Shown: positions 1 through 8,180, counted from the first letter of the stretch. The stretch is 64,000 nt of DNA from Streptomyces olindensis (GCA_000696115.1 JJOH01000017.1:72775-136774), one strand, 5' to 3'. Translations and numbers: made by a program. Notes: generated by a model from the letters alone, not told the origin.

Positions 1-1310
1 GTCGCCTCCGCGGCCGCCCGGGCCGCCGCCGGCAGGGCGTCGGCGATGCGCTGCACGGCCCGCTCGTCGTGCGCGGTGGACACGAACCAGGACTCGAAGG
101 ACGACGGCGGCAGGTAGACGCCGTGCGCGAGCAGCGAGTGGAAGAACGCGGTGAAGCGGAACGACTCCTGCGCCTTGGCGTCCTCGTAGTTCCGCACGGG
201 CCGGTCGGTGAAGAACACGGAGAACATGTTGGAGGCGGTCTGCAGCCGGTGCGCGACGCCCTCCTTGGTCAGCGCGTCGGTGACGAGGCCCTGGATCTCC
301 TTCGACACGGCGTCGACCTTCGCGTACGCGGCGTCGTCGAGCAGCCGGAGCTGGGCGAGCCCGGCGGCGGTGGCGACGGGGTTCCCGGAGAGGGTGCCGG
401 CCTGGTAGACGGGCCCGGCCGGGGCGAGGTGCGCCATCACGTCCGCGCGTCCGCCGAAGGCCGCGGCGGGGAAGCCGCCGCCCATCACCTTGCCGAAGGT
501 CATCAGGTCCGGGACCACGCCGTCGACGCCGAACCACCCGGCGCGGCTGGTCCGGAAGCCGGTCATGACCTCGTCGGAGATGTAGAGGGCGCCGTTCTCG
601 GAGCAGATGTCCTTCAGGCCCTGGTTGAAGCCGTCGGCGGGCGGGACGACGCCCATGTTGCCCGGGGAGGCCTCGGTGATCACGCAGGCGATCTCGCCGG
701 GGTGGGCCCGGAAGGCCTCGCGCACGGCGTCGAGGTCGTTGTAGGGCAGCACGATGGTGTCGCCGGCCTGGGCGCCGGTGACACCCGGGGTGTCGGGCAG
801 CGCGAAGGTGGCGACGCCGCTGCCGGCCGCGGCGAGCAGCGAGTCGACGTGGCCGTGGTAGCACCCCGCGAACTTGACCACCTTCGTCCGCTGCGTGAAC
901 CCGCGCGCGAGCCGGATCGCCGACATCGTCGCCTCGGTCCCGCTGGACACCAGCCGCACCTGCTCCAGCGGCGCGACCCGGGCGACCATCTCCTCGGCGA
1001 GCGCGACCTCGCCCTCACCGGGCGTGCCGAAGGACGTACCGCGGGCGACGGCGTCCTGGACGGCGGCGATGACCTCGGGGTGCGCGTGCCCGAGGATCAT
1101 CGGCCCCCAGGAGCAGACGAGGTCGACGTACTCCCGCCCGTCGGCGTCCGTCAGGTACGGGCCGGTCCCGGACACCATGAACCGCGGGGTGCCGCCGACG
1201 GCGCGGAAGGCCCGGACCGGGGAGTTCACGCCGCCCGGTGTGACGGCCGCCGCGCGGTCGAACAGAGCCTGCGAGGCCGGTGCTTCATACGGATATGACA
1301 GTTCGCTCAT
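1..1310 (-). CDS. hemL: Glutamate-1-semialdehyde 2,1-aminomutase (partial)
   Basis: PLP-dependent enzyme that turns glutamate-1-semialdehyde into 5-aminolevulinate, the C5-route entry to tetrapyrrole and haem synthesis in the cytoplasm. About 436 codons are visible and the C-terminus runs off the window start, where only a short tail of a ~435-440-residue family member should be missing. The N-terminus reads MSELSYPYEAPASQALFDRA, followed by the family's GGVNSPVRAF and CSWGPMILGHAHP stretches, VSSGTEATMSAIRLARG, the aspartate in YISDEVMTGFR and the PLP-lysine motif TFGKVMGGGFPAAAFGG. The ATG at 1310 is the only start that keeps the conserved beginning. No other haem gene is in the window. Confidence 0.97.
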   Translation of the reverse strand, partial: MSELSYPYEAPASQALFDRAAAVTPGGVNSPVRAFRAVGGTPRFMVSGTGPYLTDADGREYVDLVCSWGPMILGHAHPEVIAAVQDAVARGTSFGTPGEGEVALAEEMVARVAPLEQVRLVSSGTEATMSAIRLARGFTQRTKVVKFAGCYHGHVDSLLAAAGSGVATFALPDTPGVTGAQAGDTIVLPYNDLDAVREAFRAHPGEIACVITEASPGNMGVVPPADGFNQGLKDICSENGALYISDEVMTGFRTSRAGWFGVDGVVPDLMTFGKVMGGGFPAAAFGGRADVMAHLAPAGPVYQAGTLSGNPVATAAGLAQLRLLDDAAYAKVDAVSKEIQGLVTDALTKEGVAHRLQTASNMFSVFFTDRPVRNYEDAKAQESFRFTAFFHSLLAHGVYLPPSSFESWFVSTAHDERAVQRIADALPAAARAAAEA

Positions 1311-1822
1311 GACCTGCGACTTCTCCGACCTTCTCCGACGTAGTCGGGCTCCGGGTGCCAGTGACCTGTTCAGGGTAGGCCAGGGGGGTGGGAGGCAGGG
1401 GCGTGGGACAACCGGTCACCGGGCCGCCGTCGTCTGCGAGACTGGGACCTGATACACACAGCTCAAACGGCCCGGCGTGGTCAGAGGCTGCGAAGATCCT
1501 GCGGACAGATGTTTCAGCGCACGTTTCGGCGGGCGGCCGTGGGGGAGGTCACTGACACGATGATCGGGTTGCGCGGCGGGGGCGACGCGTCCTAGAAAAG
1601 CAGTCGGGTGGAGATATGCATCGCGGTGGCGGACTGGGCGAGGGGACTGATGACCTGGGTCCTCGACGTGCCCGGCGGGGAAGGCACCGGCGCGAGGCGG
1701 AGGACACGCAGGAAACACGTCAGGTACAGGGTGTGCCCGGTGAACCGGAGCGGCTCGACGGACGTACTGAACGCCGAGCGGACGATCTTCGGACGGGGAG
1801 CAGGAATGGTGGTCGGGTGGGG
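1311..1822. other. Intergenic region between hemL and a small conserved gene
   Basis: About 510 bases with no gene I can defend. It must hold the hemL promoter (minus strand) and that of the gene at 1823. A reading frame from 1616 joins the 1823 gene in frame, but its extra 69 residues are arginine-rich and look like GC-driven intergenic translation. Confidence 0.5.
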
Positions 1823-2254
1823 GTGACGTACAAGTACTTCGGCGCGCCCGACGGCGCGACCGCGGCCCGCGTCCCGATCTCGATGCGCCCCGAGGAACTC
1901 GGCGGCGACGAGCTGGGCATGAACGGCATGTTCACGAAGATCAAGCCGGAGACGATGGCGGCGATGGTCCTCACGGGCATCGAGGGCGTCCCCCTGCACA
2001 AGGTCCCGCCCCTGGAGCTGGTCGTCCTGCACCCCGACTACGCGGTCGTGAAACTCCCCATGACGGTCGTCGACCCCCTGCGCGGGATCGGCGAGGAGGC
2101 GGTGGGCGCGGCGGCGTTCATCTGGTCGACGGTCCCGGACCGCGGCGGCCCCCGGGACGCGTTCAACGTCTACCAACTGCTGCACGAGTGGCAGGACTTC
2201 TCGCATCGGCTGCATGAGGCGGGGCATCAGCCGTATTGCCTGGTGTGGCCCTGA
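1823..2254 (+). CDS. Conserved protein of unknown function
   Basis: Encodes 143 residues beginning MTYKYFGAPDGATAARVPIS from a GTG. I recognise it only as a small soluble protein typical of Streptomyces next to hemL. No signal peptide, membrane segment or catalytic motif is visible, and composition is balanced, with clear hydrophobic beta-strand stretches near PPLELVVLHPDYAVVKLPMT. The start is uncertain: the GTG lies directly behind a G-rich stretch without a proper spacer, and an in-frame ATG at 1616 would add 69 arginine-rich residues. Its stop overlaps the start of a short GNAT-like reading frame (2245-2376). Confidence 0.65.
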   Translation: MTYKYFGAPDGATAARVPISMRPEELGGDELGMNGMFTKIKPETMAAMVLTGIEGVPLHKVPPLELVVLHPDYAVVKLPMTVVDPLRGIGEEAVGAAAFIWSTVPDRGGPRDAFNVYQLLHEWQDFSHRLHEAGHQPYCLVWP

Positions 2255-2376
2255 GCCGACCGCAGCGCCTCACGATCGAAACCCGCCCGGCCACCGAGGC
2301 GGACCTCCCGCAGTTGCTCGCGGCCGATGACGCGGCTCAGGGGTTTCGCCGCTACGTCGAGGCCTCGGCGAGGTAG
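2245..2376 (+). pseudogene. GNAT-like N-terminal fragment (possible relic)
   Basis: A 43-codon frame starts at a GTG overlapping the upstream stop and contains IETRPATEADLPQLL, which resembles the first beta-strand and helix of GNAT acetyltransferases (pattern IRPATxxDxxxL). It stops at 2374-2376, inside the 3' end of the convergent MerR gene, before any acetyl-CoA-binding motif. I infer a truncated acetyltransferase whose remainder was lost or overwritten; a chance frame in GC-rich DNA is the alternative. Confidence 0.35.
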
Positions 2377-3068
2377 GCGTGCAGCGCCCCCGCCCCCTCG
2401 ATCATCCCCCGTGTCCGCGCCGTCAGGGCCTCCCCCCGCGCCGCGATCGCCGCGCGGAGTGCCTCCGTGCTGCCCTCCCGTCGCAGGTCCTCCAGGACCG
2501 GTCTGATCTGGTCGAACAGGTAGTGGCTGCGGCGCAGGGTGTGGACCAGGCGGGCGTCGCGGACGTCGGCCGGGGTGTAGGTCCGGTAGCCCGTGCCGCG
2601 CTCGCGGGACGGGGTGAGCAGCCCGGCGGTCTCCCATACGCGTAGGGCGGACGTGCGGACGCCCAGCAGTGCGGCCACCTCGCCGATGCGCAGGCCGCCG
2701 GAGCGGGGGAGCGGGGCCGGGGGTTCCAGTGCCAGGAGTTCCAGCGCCTCGCTCGCCGCCCGCAGGGACACCCGCTCCTCGTGCAGCGCGGCGTGCGCGG
2801 CGTCGACCAGGGCGAGGGCGCCCGCGGTGTCCCCGCCGTGCAGGGTCCGCATGATCCGCGTCGCCGTCACCGGGCCGTATCCCCGCAGCAACGTCCGGTA
2901 CGCCAGCAGCGCCCGGCGGTGCACGTCCCCGAAGGCGCGGTAGCCGGACGCGGTCCGCGCGGCCGGCGGGAGCACCCCGGCGTCCTCGTAGTTGCGGATC
3001 TGCTGCGTCGAGACACCGGCCAGGCGGGCCAGGTCGACGGGGCGCAGGCGGCGGTCGTCTTTCTTCAT
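2352..3068 (-). CDS. MerR-family regulator with two HTH domains (TioE-like)
   Basis: DNA-binding regulator of 238 residues. It contains two MerR-type winged-helix segments: LARLAGVSTQQIRNYEDAGV near residues 12-32 and GEVAALLGVRTSALRVWETA near 128-147. Ordinary MerR proteins have one such domain followed by a dimerisation coil, so this is a tandem form like the regulators named TioE that sit beside UvrA-like drug-resistance genes. It is divergent from exactly such a gene at 3161, with a 92-bp gap carrying TTGAAG repeats, so it probably controls both genes. No effector-binding cysteines are visible; the inducer is unknown. Confidence 0.88.
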   Translation of the reverse strand: MKKDDRRLRPVDLARLAGVSTQQIRNYEDAGVLPPAARTASGYRAFGDVHRRALLAYRTLLRGYGPVTATRIMRTLHGGDTAGALALVDAAHAALHEERVSLRAASEALELLALEPPAPLPRSGGLRIGEVAALLGVRTSALRVWETAGLLTPSRERGTGYRTYTPADVRDARLVHTLRRSHYLFDQIRPVLEDLRREGSTEALRAAIAARGEALTARTRGMIEGAGALHAYLAEAST

Positions 3069-3072
3069 CGAT

Positions 3073-3158
3073 TTGAAGGTTACGGCAGGAGAAGCGGCCG
3101 AGGAACGGCCTCAACAGCTCTCAAGTCTCAACATGGCACTTCAATGGAAGACTTGAAG
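3073..3158. promoter_or_regulatory. Divergent control region with TTGAAG half-sites
   Basis: Between the MerR gene and the UvrA-like gene lie TTGAAG at 3073-3078, CTTCAA at 3139-3144 and TTGAAG at 3153-3158. The last two form an inverted repeat with an 8-bp spacer just before the ATG at 3161. I infer operator sites for the MerR regulator; this is pattern-based only. Confidence 0.45.
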
Positions 3159-3160
3159 GA

Positions 3161-5608
3161 ATGGACTCCTGCATTCATGTCACCGGTGCGCGCCTGAACA
3201 ACCTGCGGAACGTCTCCCTCTCCCTCCCGAAGAACAAGCTGGTCGTCCTGACCGGCCTGTCCGGCTCCGGCAAGTCCACCCTCGCCTTCGACACCCTCCA
3301 CCGGGAGGGCCAGCGGCAGTACCTGGAGTCGCTGGGCATGGTCACCGGCCTCGTCAGCAAGCCCGCCGTCGACTCGATCACCGGCCTGTCCCCGTCCATC
3401 AGCGTCGACCAGCACCACACCAACCGCAGCCCGCGCTCCACGGTCGGCACGGTCACCGAGGTGTTCACGTACCTGCGCCTGCTGTGGTCGCGCATCGGGG
3501 TACGGCCCTGCCCGGGCTGCGGGCAGGAGATCCCGCCGTCGTACGCCGACGGCACCGAACCCGACGAGGACGCCGAGGCCGAGCAGCGGCCCTGCCCGCA
3601 CTGCGGCACCCTCGTGCCCGAACTCGTCATGGGCTCCTTCTCCTTCAACAAGCCCGCCGGCGCCTGCCCGTCCTGCACCGGCCTCGGCGAGGTGATCCGG
3701 CCCGACGTCCAGCGCCTGGTCGACGGCGCCCGGTCCGTCGCCGACGGTGCGGTACGGGGCTGGAACGCGAAGTACACCGGGTGGGCCCTGCCCGTGCTGC
3801 GCGCCGCGGCCGCCCACTACGGTCTCCCCTTCGACGCGGACCAGCCGGTCGACGACCTGGACCCCAGGCAGCGGGACTTGCTGCTGCACGGCGTCGAAAG
3901 CCCCGAGTTCCGGCGGCACTTCCCGGACACGGCCCCTCCGGCCACCGTCTCCGCGGGCCGCTTCGAGGGCGTGGCGACGGCACTGCTGCGCCGCTACAAC
4001 GACCGAGCCGACGACCCCGACTACCGCGAACGTGCCGAACAGCAGGGCCTGGTGAAGCAGCCCTGCACGGACTGCGGCGGCACCCGGCTGCGGCCGGAGA
4101 GCCGGGCGGTGACCGTGCACGGCCTCACCCTCGTGGAGGCGACGCGGCTCCCGCTGACCGACCTCGACGGCTGGCTCGCCGGTCTGCGCGAGCGGTCCGC
4201 CGGGGACGAGTGGCTGCTCGTGGAGCCGGTCGTCGCCGACCTGGAGGAGCGGGTCCGGCGCCTCGTGGACGTCGGCGTCGGCTACCTCACCCTCGGCCAG
4301 GCCACCCCCAGCCTCTCCGCCGGGGAGACGCAACGCCTGCGGCTGGCCGCCCTGCTCGGCTCCGGACTCACCGGCGTGCTCTACGTCCTCGACGAGCCCA
4401 CCATCGGCCTGCACCCCTCCGACACCGCCCGCCTGATCGACGTCCTGCGCCGCCTGCGCGACCTCGGCAACACCGTGCTCGTCATCGAGCACGACCTGGA
4501 CGTGCTGCGCGCCGCGGACCACGTGGTCGACGTCGGCCCGGGCGCCGGGCGCGACGGCGGCCGGATCGTCGCGACGGGCACGCCCGAGGAGGTCGCCCGC
4601 ACCGAGGGCTCGGTGACCGGCGCGTACCTGTCGGGCCGGCTCGCCACGCCCCGCTCCCGCGCACGCGGCGACGGCGACACGGCCGTCGTCATCCGCGGGG
4701 CCCGCGCCCACAACCTCAAGGACCTGACGGTACGGATACCGCTGCGCCGCCTGGTGACGGTCACGGGCCCGTCCGGCTCCGGCAAGTCGACGCTGCTGCT
4801 GGACATCCTCGGCCGGGCCGCCCGCCGGCACTTCCACCGGGCCGGGGACCTGCCCGCCGAGCACGACGGCATCGACGGCTGGGAGCACCTGTCCAAGGCC
4901 GTCCTCATCGACCAGGAGCCCATCAGCCGCCTCCCGCGCTCCAACGCGGCGACCTACTCGGACGTCTTCACCCCGATCCGGGAGGTCTTCGCGGAGCGCA
5001 GCAAGGGCCGCCTGCCGGCGGGCCACTTCTCCTTCAACGTCCCGGGCGGACGCTGCGAACGCTGCGAGGGCGCGGGCGTCCTCACCGTCCGCATGCACTT
5101 CCTCCCGGCGGTGGAGGTCCGCTGCCCGGGCTGCAAGGGCCGCCGCTTCCGGCCCGAGGTGCTCTCCGTCCGCCACGAGGGCCTGGACATCGCCGAGGTC
5201 CTCCAGGCGACCGTGGACGAGGCCCTGACCGTCTTCAAAGACGTCCCGCCGGTCGCCACACGCCTGCGGCGGATGGCGGACGTCGGCCTCGGCTACCTCC
5301 CCCTCGGCCAGCCCGCCACCACCCTCTCCGGCGGCGAGGCCCAGCGCCTCAAACTCGCCAAGGAACTGGGCCGGCGGACGACCGGACGCGCCCTGTACCT
5401 CCTCGACGAACCGACGACCGGCCTGCACTCCGCCGACACCGCCCGCCTCCTCGACGTCCTCCAGCGCCTCGTCGACGCCGGGCACTCGGTCGTCACCATC
5501 GAGCACAACCTTGACGTCATCCGGGCCTCCGACTGGCTGATCGACCTGGGCCCGGAGGGCGGCGCGGGCGGCGGACGTCTGGTCGCCCAGGGAGCGCCCG
5601 GACACTGA
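3161..5608 (+). CDS. UvrA-like ABC ATPase, drug-resistance type (DrrC/TioU/UvrA2)
   Basis: Cytoplasmic tandem ABC ATPase of 815 residues, shorter than housekeeping UvrA (about 950-1000). Walker A motifs are GLSGSGKST (residues 32-40) and GPSGSGKST (about 535). ABC signatures are LSAGETQRL and LSGGEAQRL, each followed by LLDEPT or VLDEPT-type Walker B. Zinc CxxC pairs occur as CPGCG and CPHCG (about 116-150) and CERCEG and CPGCKG (about 630-655). The size suggests loss of the UvrB-interaction region. Relatives give self-resistance to DNA-binding antibiotics, presumably by removing the drug from DNA. No biosynthetic cluster is adjacent, so the drug is unknown. RBS-like GAAGGA abuts the ATG, so translation may be leaderless. 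Confidence 0.92.
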   Translation: MDSCIHVTGARLNNLRNVSLSLPKNKLVVLTGLSGSGKSTLAFDTLHREGQRQYLESLGMVTGLVSKPAVDSITGLSPSISVDQHHTNRSPRSTVGTVTEVFTYLRLLWSRIGVRPCPGCGQEIPPSYADGTEPDEDAEAEQRPCPHCGTLVPELVMGSFSFNKPAGACPSCTGLGEVIRPDVQRLVDGARSVADGAVRGWNAKYTGWALPVLRAAAAHYGLPFDADQPVDDLDPRQRDLLLHGVESPEFRRHFPDTAPPATVSAGRFEGVATALLRRYNDRADDPDYRERAEQQGLVKQPCTDCGGTRLRPESRAVTVHGLTLVEATRLPLTDLDGWLAGLRERSAGDEWLLVEPVVADLEERVRRLVDVGVGYLTLGQATPSLSAGETQRLRLAALLGSGLTGVLYVLDEPTIGLHPSDTARLIDVLRRLRDLGNTVLVIEHDLDVLRAADHVVDVGPGAGRDGGRIVATGTPEEVARTEGSVTGAYLSGRLATPRSRARGDGDTAVVIRGARAHNLKDLTVRIPLRRLVTVTGPSGSGKSTLLLDILGRAARRHFHRAGDLPAEHDGIDGWEHLSKAVLIDQEPISRLPRSNAATYSDVFTPIREVFAERSKGRLPAGHFSFNVPGGRCERCEGAGVLTVRMHFLPAVEVRCPGCKGRRFRPEVLSVRHEGLDIAEVLQATVDEALTVFKDVPPVATRLRRMADVGLGYLPLGQPATTLSGGEAQRLKLAKELGRRTTGRALYLLDEPTTGLHSADTARLLDVLQRLVDAGHSVVTIEHNLDVIRASDWLIDLGPEGGAGGGRLVAQGAPGH

Positions 5609-5682
5609 ACCGACCAGGGCCGCCGCACGTCTTCGTCACGGATCACCCAGCCGGAGCCCGGGCTCCAGAAGGAGGCGTACCG

Positions 5683-6096
5683 ATGAAGGCGTCACTCCCG
5701 CGCACGGGCCGCGGCCCCGCCTGGGCGCTGCTGGCGGCGGCCCTCGCCCCGCTCTCCGCGGGCTGCACGTCGACGCCCCCGGGCGACGACGCGCGGCCCG
5801 AGGCGTCCTGCGCCTACGTCGTCGAGTACGACAGCCGCACCTACCTCGGGCGAGAGGAGACGGACGTCCCCGTCGGGAAGTCCCTCGGCGCCGCCACCCG
5901 CCCGGCCTGCGACGACACACCCGGCGACGGCGACGACGGAGGGGCCCCGGCCCTCATGACCGCGTTCGCCCTGCCGGGGGTCGACCCCGCGGTCGCCATC
6001 GCGGTGGCCGAGGACACCGACGCGTACCGTCTCGTCGTCGCCGACACCGTGAAGGAACTCCCGCCCGAGCTACGGAAGCTGACCGACCGCTCCTGA
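5683..6096 (+). CDS. Small lipoprotein (DUF6281-like)
   Basis: A 137-residue exported protein. The N-terminus has a basic stretch, a hydrophobic core and the lipobox LSAGC, giving lipidated cysteine at about residue 27. The mature part contains two further cysteines (SCAYVVEYDSRTYLG and ACDDTP), consistent with a disulphide, and ends with an acidic tail region. The segment CAYVVEYDSRTYLGRE suggests a Streptomyces lipoprotein family of unknown function (DUF6281 from memory). A clear ribosome site (agaaggagg) precedes the ATG. It follows the UvrA-like gene by 74 bp but need not be co-transcribed. Confidence 0.75.
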   Translation: MKASLPRTGRGPAWALLAAALAPLSAGCTSTPPGDDARPEASCAYVVEYDSRTYLGREETDVPVGKSLGAATRPACDDTPGDGDDGGAPALMTAFALPGVDPAVAIAVAEDTDAYRLVVADTVKELPPELRKLTDRS

Positions 6097-6110
6097 CCCC
6101 CGCCCGCGCC

Positions 6111-6737
6111 TCAACCCTGCCGCTCCAGCACCGCGTAGTCGGCGAAACTGCGGCGGTAGCGCAGGTGCCGCGTCTCCTGCGTGTGCCTGCGCTGCCACTC
6201 CTCCACCTCCCCGGGCGCCTGGCACGGCCCCGAACTCGCCCCGCAGTCCGCCTCCTCACCCGAGACGCAGTACGCCTGGTACTCCGGCAGCGCCGACGCG
6301 TCCTGCGTGATCGTGTACGGCACGTACCGGAACACCCTGCGCCCGCCCGCCGGTTCCCCGCCGTGCTCCTTGCGCTGGTGCTGGCGCAGCAGCACGTTCG
6401 CGTCCGTCACGGCACTCCCGTCGAACGCGGCCCGTGCCCGGTCCCGCCCGACGGCCAGCTCCTCACACGCCGCGCACCCCGGCACGGGCACCGGGGGCCG
6501 GGTCGGATCGGCCAACAGCCCTTCCCTGGAACGCTCGTTGAGCGCGCGGACGCCCGCGCTGAGCCGTTCGTCCAGCGTCGCCACCCTGATCTCGGCCGCG
6601 TCCGCCTGCCACTGCCGGCCGCCGCCGACCGGGCGCAGCGTCACGTGCGGGCCGGATCTGTCCTGGTACTCGCCGACCCTGCGCGTGCGCTGGTCGTAGA
6701 CGAGCGTTCCCGGTTCCATTTCGTGCACCTCCGTCAC
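6111..6737 (-). CDS. Three-module protein linked to XRE/DUF397 loci (DUF7848-like C-terminus)
   Basis: One continuous 208-residue frame that looks like three small proteins joined. Residues about 5-75 (TLVYDQRTRRVGEYQDRSGP to GVRALNERSREGL) resemble a short beta-rich actinobacterial protein. Residues about 82-130 contain VPGCAACEEL and VLLRQHQRKEHG, like a second small module. Residues about 135-205 contain QAYCVSGEEADCGASSG and RRHTQETRHLRYRRSFADYA, a cysteine-bearing module found in Streptomyces next to XRE/DUF5753 genes. In loci I know, these modules are usually separate ORFs. It is divergent from the XRE gene at 6825. Function is unknown. The fusion is what I see; the family names are from memory. 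Confidence 0.7.
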   Translation of the reverse strand: MTEVHEMEPGTLVYDQRTRRVGEYQDRSGPHVTLRPVGGGRQWQADAAEIRVATLDERLSAGVRALNERSREGLLADPTRPPVPVPGCAACEELAVGRDRARAAFDGSAVTDANVLLRQHQRKEHGGEPAGGRRVFRYVPYTITQDASALPEYQAYCVSGEEADCGASSGPCQAPGEVEEWQRRHTQETRHLRYRRSFADYAVLERQG

Positions 6738-6790
6738 TCTCGGTGTACTGAGCGTTGCGCAGGGGAATGGTCCGGTTCAATGCTTTGCGT

Positions 6791-6811
6791 GTGACACCGG
6801 TGCACTGTCAC
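6791..6811. promoter_or_regulatory. Inverted repeat upstream of XRE gene
   Basis: GTGACA (6791-6796) and TGTCAC (6806-6811) form a perfect 6-bp inverted repeat with a 9-bp spacer, 14 bp before the GTG of the XRE regulator and between it and the divergent gene. I infer an autoregulatory operator. Confidence 0.45.
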
Positions 6812-6824
6812 GGAGGGGGAAGCC

Positions 6825-7760
6825 GTGAGCCGACGGAACGGCGGGGCGGAGTCGGGGGCGAGTACGGCGGCGGTGTTCGGGGAGGTGCTGCGGCACTTCC
6901 GCGAGGCGGCGCTGCTGACGCAGGAGGGGTTGGCGCGGCAGATTCCGTGCGACCGGTCGCATGTGGCGCGGGTGGAGGCGGGGACGCGGGTTCCGCAGGA
7001 CTCGTTCGCCAAGACGTGTGACGAACTTCTGGGTACGGGTGGGGTGTTGCTTCGGCTGTGGGGCCGGATCGACTGGTATCCGCAGGTGGAGCATCCCGAC
7101 TGGTTCCGGCGGCGAGCTGAGATGGACGAGGAGGCCGTCGCCCTCCGTGAGTACCAGGAGCGAGTGATCCCGGGATTGTTGCAGACAGCGGACTACGCGC
7201 GTGCGCTGTTCAGCCGCCGTGGCGCGGAGGCCGACGAGGTGGACTCACGCGTCCGGGCTCGACTGAGCCGACAGCAACGCTTCCTGGCCGAAGGCGGTCC
7301 GCTGTACGTCGTCATCCTCGACGAGAGCTGCCTGCGCAACGGCGTCGGCAGCCCGGAGATCATGCGTGAACAGTGCGCGCACCTGCTGGCGGTGGGGCGG
7401 CGCCGGAACATCCGTATCCAGGTGGCTCCAGCAGACGCCTTCGGACTCGTTCGGCCCCGTGGATCCATGTCGTTGATCGAACTGGCTGACGAGCGATGGG
7501 TCTACTCGGAGTCCCTGGACCGTGGCCACTTCAACAACGATCCGGCCGTCTACCAGCGGCATTCCCAGACCTATGATGTGCTCAGGGCCGACGTCCTGTC
7601 AGCCCGCGAATCCGCCGCTCTGATCAACAACGCTATGGAGGGGTACGAGCACCATGGACTGGATCAAGAGCAGCTACAGCGACGACAACGGCGGCAACTG
7701 CGTGGAAATAGCCCCCGATACCCCCGACGTCGTCCCCGTCCGCGACAGCAAGACTCCTGA
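6825..7760 (+). CDS. XRE-family HTH regulator with DUF5753
   Basis: A 311-residue protein. The N-terminal HTH_31 type DNA-binding domain is at about residues 15-72 (LRHFREAALLTQEGLARQIP and RSHVARVEAGTRVP). DUF5753 follows from about 85, with its typical LREYQERVIPGLLQTADYAR start and LSRQQRFL. These proteins pair with small DUF397 partners, as here (7654-7818). The GTG start has a good ribosome site (gaggggaagcc). The C-terminus is odd: homologues normally end soon after the ALINNAMEGYE position, but here about 30 extra arginine- and glutamine-rich residues overlap the DUF397 gene by 107 bp in another frame. This suggests loss of the original stop by a small indel. Confidence 0.9.
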   Translation: MSRRNGGAESGASTAAVFGEVLRHFREAALLTQEGLARQIPCDRSHVARVEAGTRVPQDSFAKTCDELLGTGGVLLRLWGRIDWYPQVEHPDWFRRRAEMDEEAVALREYQERVIPGLLQTADYARALFSRRGAEADEVDSRVRARLSRQQRFLAEGGPLYVVILDESCLRNGVGSPEIMREQCAHLLAVGRRRNIRIQVAPADAFGLVRPRGSMSLIELADERWVYSESLDRGHFNNDPAVYQRHSQTYDVLRADVLSARESAALINNAMEGYEHHGLDQEQLQRRQRRQLRGNSPRYPRRRPRPRQQDS

Positions 7761-7818
7761 CGGACCGGTCCTGCTCGTCACCCGATCCGCCTGGGCCGCG
7801 TTCACAGCCGCTCTCTGA
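7654..7818 (+). CDS. DUF397 domain protein
   Basis: A 54-residue protein beginning MDWIKSSYSDDNGGNCVEIA and ending with the family's VLLVTRSAWAAFTAAL. It is the standard partner of the XRE/DUF5753 regulator just upstream; in some characterised pairs the small protein acts as toxin or antagonist partner, but its role here is inferred. It begins inside the last 107 bp of the regulator gene in a different frame, so the two are translationally linked. It is too short for common ORF cut-offs but is unmistakable by sequence. Confidence 0.9.
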   Translation: MDWIKSSYSDDNGGNCVEIAPDTPDVVPVRDSKTPDGPVLLVTRSAWAAFTAAL

Positions 7819-7821
7819 GCC

Positions 7822-8112
7822 CTACGGCTCATCCCGCTTGGGATCCTCGTCGCGCTTCTCCTCGTCGAGGGACTTCAGGAAGTCGGGGTTGTCATCCGGC
7901 GCCACCCACTGCCGGGGCCGCCCCGCCGCCGGTGTCCTCTTCTTCCCGGCGATGAGCCAGGAGATCGAGCCGACGAGCGGAAACAGCAGCACCAGCAGGG
8001 CCCAAAGCGGCTTGGGCATGTGACGGATGTCGTCGTCCTTCGTGCTGATGCAGTCGATGAACGCGTACACGCTCAGCGCCAGCGGTACGAGGAACATCAG
8101 TACCCGGAGCAT
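7822..8112 (-). CDS. Membrane protein with PLDc_N domain
   Basis: A 96-residue protein with two transmembrane helices: LRVLMFLVPLALSVYAFIDC (about 2-21) and LWALLVLLFPLVGSISWLIA (about 36-55). The sequence between and after them matches the phospholipase D N-terminal (PLDc_N) family seen as stand-alone small membrane proteins in actinobacteria. The charged C-terminal tail (KSLDEEKRDEDPKRDEP) should be cytoplasmic. No PLD catalytic HxK motif is present. Its start is 68 bp from the divergent UbiD-type gene at 8181. Function is unknown. Confidence 0.8.
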   Translation of the reverse strand: MLRVLMFLVPLALSVYAFIDCISTKDDDIRHMPKPLWALLVLLFPLVGSISWLIAGKKRTPAAGRPRQWVAPDDNPDFLKSLDEEKRDEDPKRDEP

Positions 8113-8167
8113 GCGCGGCCTCTCAGCGAAAGCGGTGGGCGGTTCCAGGCCAGGGTAGCGGCTCGGG

Positions 8168-8173
8168 GATACT
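8168..8173 (+). promoter_or_regulatory. -10 box of the UbiD-type gene (leaderless)
   Basis: GATACT lies 7 nt before the ATG at 8181 and no ribosome-binding site intervenes. Transcription should therefore begin at or next to the start codon, giving a leaderless mRNA. Confidence 0.5.
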
Positions 8174-8180
8174 GGACCCC

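Noticed and set aside
69..1298. Long plus-strand reading frame of 409 codons
   Set aside because: It is antisense to hemL, whose minus-strand translation shows all family motifs; the plus frame is arginine/glycine-rich without domain character.
1616..1822. Extended N-terminus for the small gene at 1823
   Set aside because: The 69 extra residues are arginine-rich and look like translated intergenic DNA; an alignment of homologues would settle it.
3128..5605. 825-codon minus-strand frame
   Set aside because: It mirrors the UvrA-like gene almost end to end; only the plus strand has Walker and signature motifs.
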